Origin: Acidobacteriota bacterium
GTDB taxonomy: Bacteria; Acidobacteriota; Terriglobia; UBA7540
Length of the DNA stretch: 64,000 nucleotides
Direction: 5' to 3'
Assembly: GCA_021838785.1 (NCBI GenBank)
Contig: JAKCCV010000001.1
Location: 186,001 to 250,000 of the forward strand
A model generated the notes under the pieces. That model was given only the letters and a program-made list of their open reading frames with translations, ran no database searches and was not told the DNA's origin. This document shows positions 59,816 to 64,000 of the stretch, in pieces (the first letter of the stretch is position 1; every line of letters begins with the position of its first letter). The translations under genes and the position numbers were made by a program.

Positions 59816-61119
59816 GGCGTTGCGCCTCCGCCGGCAACCGAGGGCCCTGATGCCCCGCCGTCGGCTACATGACCCCTCCCGCGCGGGCTGACCAATGCCA
59901 CCGCCATCCCTTTTTGCAGCCCTTCAATCACCGCCCAGGTAGAGGTTTCCTCCAGCACGCTTACCGTCTGCCGCTCAAATTTCCCGCCCCGCCCGACATA
60001 GACATAAGGCTTGCCCGGCTCCCCAAAAACCGCCACGCGCGGAATGTACAGTGTCCCGCCAAGCCGCCGCCCTTCCAGGATGAGGTGAGCGGAAAAACCT
60101 GGATGAAGGCTTGGGTCTGGCCGATCCAGCGCCACCGTCACATCAAATCTTCGGTTGGGATTGGGGGAGAACAGCGGTCGCAACGCCATGCCGGAGATCG
60201 TCTCGATGTGGCCACGCAGAATTACCCCCGGCATCGCGTCCACAAGAATCTTTACCGGCTCGCTCACGCTCACCAACGGCCGGTCCCTTTCCGGGATATG
60301 CGTGGCGATGGTCATGTGGCTCAGGTCAAGAATTTGAACAATGGGCGTTCCGGGCTGCGCCTGGTCGCCGGCGCGGAACTCAGGTAGTGTCATGCCGTTA
60401 AAAAAGACTCCGCCGGCCGCCATGCGATTCTCTTCTACCTTGACCACGCCCGCGATGGGGGACCGCAGGGTCATGTTGTGAATATTTCGCTCCGCCCGCT
60501 CCATCTCGACACGGGCTTTGGCATACTTGGTTTCCGCCAACTCAAGCGCCGCCTGATTGGACGCAGCATGAGATTGGATATCCTGCTGAAGTTCAGCCAG
60601 CGAGCGCTTGGCCTCCGCCAGCGCCAACAGGTTCTTCTTGGCGTCAATTGCCGCCAGGATAGGATTCTCCTGCACCTGAAGCTCAGCCTGCCGCACGGCA
60701 AACTGAGCCTTCAGCAGCGCCAAGCGGTCGTCCGAATTCTGCACATCCGCCTGCGCCTTGGCTTGGGCAATTTCCTGCTCCGCTTCCTCCAGCGTTGATT
60801 GATTGTTTTCGACATTGTATTCCTGCTCGCTGGGGTCAAATTGGAGCACAATGTCTCCTTTGCGAACCACTGTTCCGGTTGGATCCAAGCGAACGATTTG
60901 CAGCGTTCCTCCGCCGACAGGTGGCGCTACCAGCGTGGCGATTTGGCCGGTTTCGAGTTCACCCGTGGTATGCACATTCAGACGAACCGTGCCTTCCCGG
61001 ACCCGTGCCGTAGGAATCGGGTCCGCCGCCTCCTTCAGCCCGGCAGCTCCGCGCTTGACCCACCAAACGATTCCCACAATGAGGAGCGCCGACAACACCC
61101 ATGCTTTCTGCCATCGCAT
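59812..61119 (-). CDS. HlyD-family membrane fusion protein 1
   Basis: From ATG 61119 (MRWQKAWVLSALLIVGIVWW) the 435-residue adaptor has one N-terminal membrane anchor and a barrel-sandwich half (TARVREGTVRLNVHTTGELE). A long coiled-coil hairpin follows (about 105-200, LEEAEQEIAQAKAQADVQNS), then a beta-barrel end (DVTVALDRPDPSLHPGFSAH). It would bridge the MacB-type permease and TolC. Its stop overlaps the permease ATG. It starts 4 bp after the stop of adaptor 2, with which it shares architecture. Confidence 0.9.
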   Translation of the reverse strand: MRWQKAWVLSALLIVGIVWWVKRGAAGLKEAADPIPTARVREGTVRLNVHTTGELETGQIATLVAPPVGGGTLQIVRLDPTGTVVRKGDIVLQFDPSEQEYNVENNQSTLEEAEQEIAQAKAQADVQNSDDRLALLKAQFAVRQAELQVQENPILAAIDAKKNLLALAEAKRSLAELQQDIQSHAASNQAALELAETKYAKARVEMERAERNIHNMTLRSPIAGVVKVEENRMAAGGVFFNGMTLPEFRAGDQAQPGTPIVQILDLSHMTIATHIPERDRPLVSVSEPVKILVDAMPGVILRGHIETISGMALRPLFSPNPNRRFDVTVALDRPDPSLHPGFSAHLILEGRRLGGTLYIPRVAVFGEPGKPYVYVGRGGKFERQTVSVLEETSTWAVIEGLQKGMAVALVSPRGRGHVADGGASGPSVAGGGATP

Positions 61120-61123
61120 CGCG

Positions 61124-62386
61124 CTACTCTCCCAGCGTCGGGTCTTTAAGCGCCACACGCTCGCCTGGCTTTAACCCTTGCGTCACAACCAGGACGCCAT
61201 TTCCCCGCTCACCCACCTTGACGGGCTGCGCTCGGAACTTGCCACCTTGCTCTACATAAGCCACCGTGCCGCGGTTCTTCTCAAACACCGCTTGGGCCGG
61301 GACCAAAATGGCATGGTGCACGGTTTGCAGGGTGACACGGGCTGTGGCGCTCATTCCCGGCCGCAACTTGGCGAGCGATTGGCCCGTCAGGTGAATCGCC
61401 ACCTCGAAATCTCGAGGAAAGGGCCACGGGGCGGAAAAATCCACGCTGGCCAGCGTGCTAATCATTTGCACGCTGCCTTTGAATTGTCGCCCCGGCGTAG
61501 CCGCGACCGTCACCACGGCCGGTTGCCCCACCTTCAGCCGGCTCCGGTCAATTTCATCGGCCCGCGCGCTAAAGTAAAGCGTGGAAAGATCCGGCAGTTC
61601 GGCAATGGCGGCCCCCGGCCAAGCCTGGTCGCCGGGCCGAAAGGTCTGCCGACCGTTGGGTGTCCAGTGGCTGAGAATGGTCACGCTGCCGGCGATGGGG
61701 GCGCGCAGGGTCATTTTGGCGAGCGCCTCCTCGTCGCGCCGCACATTGAAGGCGGCTTCGGCACGTTTTTGCTTCTGGTCAACAACCGCCGCGGCGTCCG
61801 AAGCGCGGTCCATTTTCAATTTCTCTTTAGCCTGCCGCAGCGCCAACTTGTCATCGGCGACCTTCAGCAGGGCCTCCTCACCGTCAATTTTGGAGAGAAT
61901 GGCTTGTTTACTGGCGTCCAGCTTGGCCGCCTCCAGTGTGTACTCGGCGGTCTTGACGGCGGTCACGTCCTGCTGTTCCGTCAATCTTCCCTGCGCCTCG
62001 GCCTGCCGAATCTCGGCTTCCGCCGTGGCCAGCGTTGATTCGTCTTCGGCCAATTGCTCCTTAAGTTGGCTGGAATCAAACTGCACGATGACCGTTCCCG
62101 GACGGACGTTGGTTCCGTCCGGAATGAGGTTAATAACTTGAAGCTGGCCCGCGCCCATCGGCGCCGACAAGATAATGGAACGGTTTGCCTTGAGTTCACC
62201 GCGCAGCGGGAGTTGGTCGCGAAAAACGCCTTGCCTCACGACCGCCGTAGGAATCGCGGCGGCAGGGCGCGCCGTGCGAGTTCCGCTCATCAGCGCCACC
62301 AGCGCAACGCCGACCGCGCCAGCCGCAGCCCACAATCTCCACGGGCTGTGCCGTTCGCCGCCCCTCATTGAATCGTCCGACTTCAT
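61124..62386 (-). CDS. HlyD-family membrane fusion protein 2
   Basis: The 420-residue protein has an N-terminal anchor (WRLWAAAGAVGVALVALMSG) and a lipoyl-like half (IPTAVVRQGVFRDQLPLRGE). A coiled-coil hairpin (about 100-200, TAEAEIRQAEAQGRLTEQQD) and a beta-barrel follow, with DKLALRQAKEKLKM near the hairpin end. The start overlaps the stop of adaptor 3 by four bases. It is one of three consecutive paralogues; sequence divergence among them suggests distinct roles or a mixed adaptor ring. Confidence 0.9.
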   Translation of the reverse strand: MKSDDSMRGGERHSPWRLWAAAGAVGVALVALMSGTRTARPAAAIPTAVVRQGVFRDQLPLRGELKANRSIILSAPMGAGQLQVINLIPDGTNVRPGTVIVQFDSSQLKEQLAEDESTLATAEAEIRQAEAQGRLTEQQDVTAVKTAEYTLEAAKLDASKQAILSKIDGEEALLKVADDKLALRQAKEKLKMDRASDAAAVVDQKQKRAEAAFNVRRDEEALAKMTLRAPIAGSVTILSHWTPNGRQTFRPGDQAWPGAAIAELPDLSTLYFSARADEIDRSRLKVGQPAVVTVAATPGRQFKGSVQMISTLASVDFSAPWPFPRDFEVAIHLTGQSLAKLRPGMSATARVTLQTVHHAILVPAQAVFEKNRGTVAYVEQGGKFRAQPVKVGERGNGVLVVTQGLKPGERVALKDPTLGE

Positions 62387-63681
62387 GGCCGAGCCACCAC
62401 CTCACCTGCTCGAAGTCCGGATTTCACCACCGCCACCAAGGGATTTTCCGGACCTAGTAGGATTGCGCGTTGCTGAAATCCTACAGCCGAGCGTACCCGG
62501 ACATAACTTCGTCCGTCCCGTTCAAACACGCACTCGCGTGGTATCAGAAGAACGTTTTTCTGCCGTTCCAGCCGGACGTCCACGGCAGCCGAGAGATCCG
62601 GCATCAGCTTCGAGTTCTGTCCTCGGATGGAAAAAATGGCCCGAAACGTTCGCACCGTGCTCGAAAATTGCCCGCGGGCGCCGACGGGACTCAGTTGGGT
62701 GAGCGTTGCCGGAAAAATGAGCTTCGGATAAGCGTCCAATCGCACCCGCGCCGGTTGACCCAAATGCAGGCGCAGAACATCCATTTGATTGACGTTGGCC
62801 AGAACCTCCATCGCTGCCGGGTTGACCACTTGCATGAAGCCGGTTCCGGGGTACACCTGGTCGCCCTCTTCCACCTGTGCCAGGCGACCTTGTTTCCAAA
62901 TGCTTTGGAGAACCACGACGCCGGATATCGGCGAGGCAATCGCCATCCGCTCCTCGTTGTGTTTGGAGTGGAGCATATTGGCCCGCGCCTGCTGAGCTTG
63001 AATTTCGAGGTCTCGCAGTCCTGCCGCAGCCGCCTGCCGCCTCCAAGCGTAAGTCTGCCGGAGTTCTTTCAACGTCGCCCGCGCCTCCGCCAACTGCTCG
63101 CGCGTGATCTCCTGTTGAATACGCGGCAAAATTTCAAGCCTTTGCATCTCAAGTTGGGCGGTCCGAAGCTGATCCTTGGCCGTCTGGATATTGGTCTCAT
63201 CCTGCGCCAGAGCAGCGGCGGCAGCGGCTTTTTGCTCCGCAATCTGATGTAGGAGGTCCAGGTAGGTGGCTCGATTGGCCAAGTAACTCTTAATTTCATT
63301 CTGCCGATCGAATTCCACCAACAATTCGCCCCGCTTCACGCGCGCCCCATTGGTTTGGAGCCGGACTATCGTCAGAGCCGAACCCGGCTCTCCGGCCAGT
63401 CGCGGCGCGACAATGGGATAAGCTTCTACCGCCTGCGTCGAGCCGCTGAGTCGGAGGACGTCGGTGAAGGTTCCGACCTCTGCCTTGGCCGTTCGCGTGG
63501 GCGCGCCGACTGGGGCCCGAGCCGCCGTGCGCGCCCGCCACAGACCCGCCGCCGCAGCCACACTCAGCGCCGCCGCGCCCGCCCACAAAACACGGCGCCG
63601 CCTTGGGCGTGGAGAAGGGCTCGGCGACGTGGACACGCTGGGCGGAGGTGCCGTCGCTACGCTCTGAGATTCGCTCTCCAT
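62383..63681 (-). CDS. HlyD-family membrane fusion protein 3
   Basis: The 432-residue product is the first gene of the efflux operon in this window. After a Ser/Pro-rich cytoplasmic tail it has a membrane anchor (RRRVLWAGAAALSVAAAAGL) and the lipoyl-like segment TAKAEVGTFTDVLRLSGSTQ. A long coiled coil (about 130-230, IAEQKAAAAAALAQDETNIQ) and the barrel end with VRLDAYPKLIFPATLTQLSP follow. Upstream sequence to the window end has no ATPase gene, so the partner ATPase must lie further out or elsewhere. Confidence 0.88.
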   Translation of the reverse strand: MESESQSVATAPPPSVSTSPSPSPRPRRRRVLWAGAAALSVAAAAGLWRARTAARAPVGAPTRTAKAEVGTFTDVLRLSGSTQAVEAYPIVAPRLAGEPGSALTIVRLQTNGARVKRGELLVEFDRQNEIKSYLANRATYLDLLHQIAEQKAAAAAALAQDETNIQTAKDQLRTAQLEMQRLEILPRIQQEITREQLAEARATLKELRQTYAWRRQAAAAGLRDLEIQAQQARANMLHSKHNEERMAIASPISGVVVLQSIWKQGRLAQVEEGDQVYPGTGFMQVVNPAAMEVLANVNQMDVLRLHLGQPARVRLDAYPKLIFPATLTQLSPVGARGQFSSTVRTFRAIFSIRGQNSKLMPDLSAAVDVRLERQKNVLLIPRECVFERDGRSYVRVRSAVGFQQRAILLGPENPLVAVVKSGLRAGEVVARP

Positions 63682-64000
63682 CGCATTATCGGCTCGTTAG
63701 CTTAAGCCGGGCAGGGTCTTCAAGTTTCTCTTCTAGGGTTGGCAGCAGCGGGATTTGCGAGCCGTCGCCGCAACGCCGTCGAGTGAGGTCTCGGGGCCAT
63801 CAAGAGGCCATAAGGGCTAGGTCGTTTCGTCCGGACTACGGAAAACCTCGGGTGCTCCGCTCGGACCCCAACCTGAAAGCGTGCCTTTTCATTGGAGCGC
63901 CGATGATTCCGCTCTCCATCTTACAAGGTTGCCACATTGCGCCCAGCGAGACAAGGGGGGCACATCGAGACTTGGTCGGCGCCGCTCCGCTCGGTCAAGA
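63682..64000. other. Non-coding sequence upstream of efflux operon
   Basis: No credible ORF was found in these 319 bp on either strand. The region presumably contains the promoter of the efflux operon (transcription toward the left), but no clear promoter or repressor site was recognised. Confidence 0.5.

Overview
The window is GC-rich, densely coded and mostly transcribed from the minus strand. It looks like a chromosomal stretch of a Gram-negative bacterium with an outer membrane (LolA, TolC, OmpA lipoprotein, beta-barrel porin) and type IV pili. The most likely phylum is Acidobacteriota: there is a remnant of a VWFA protein of the acidobacterial type, large BIG2-type secreted proteins with short cysteine-rich motifs, and paired TMTC-like/TPR membrane proteins. 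This assignment is inference from gene families; no rRNA or tRNA gene was seen.

1-15.6 kb holds the late half of a Mu-related prophage, all on the minus strand. Reading downstream it has a muramidase-type endolysin and small membrane proteins, a Mu gp26-like protein, terminase small and large subunits, a gp29-like portal, a Mu I-type protease with a nested scaffold start, a decoration protein, the major capsid protein, a gp36-like connector, a tail terminator, a tail tube protein with a carbohydrate-binding-like insertion, two overlapping tail-assembly-chaperone frames, a short tape measure, and distal tail genes that run off the left edge. There is no sheath gene, so a Mu-like head seems joined to a siphovirus-like tail. 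No transposase, repressor or other early gene is present. 15.6-16.5 kb is non-coding, with a 97-bp direct repeat and a 132-bp MITE-like element between its two copies.

16.5-18.6 kb carries dtd and a predicted PD-(D/E)XK-type nuclease gene. 18.6-27.6 kb (+ strand) is the most unusual region. It is a tandem array of 5'-truncated secreted-protein ORFs that share a nearly identical block of about 245-400 bp and then diverge into different C-termini. Each is followed at once by a secreted 'partner' ORF. One C-terminus looks lysozyme/transglycosylase-like, two partners are paralogous, and further gene fragments lie between the units. It reads like a cassette or recombination array of a polymorphic secreted-protein family.

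27.8-39 kb contains a sugar-type oxidoreductase with a GRP-family transporter, a phospholipase C-like lipoprotein, a VWFA pseudogene, glutamine synthetase, a porin, LolA and a TMTC-like TPR protein. 39-43.8 kb is an ABC-2 export cluster next to a second TMTC-like protein. 43.8-51.4 kb is the type IV pilus cluster pilB-pilT-pilC-pilS-pilR. 51.9-56.7 kb holds an OmpA-like lipoprotein, a ThiF/MoeB-type E1 enzyme, pcm, a glucarate-dehydratase-like enolase-superfamily enzyme and a UPF0173 hydrolase. 56.9-63.7 kb is a tightly overlapping efflux operon of three HlyD-type adaptors, one MacB-type permease and one TolC, with no ATPase gene visible.
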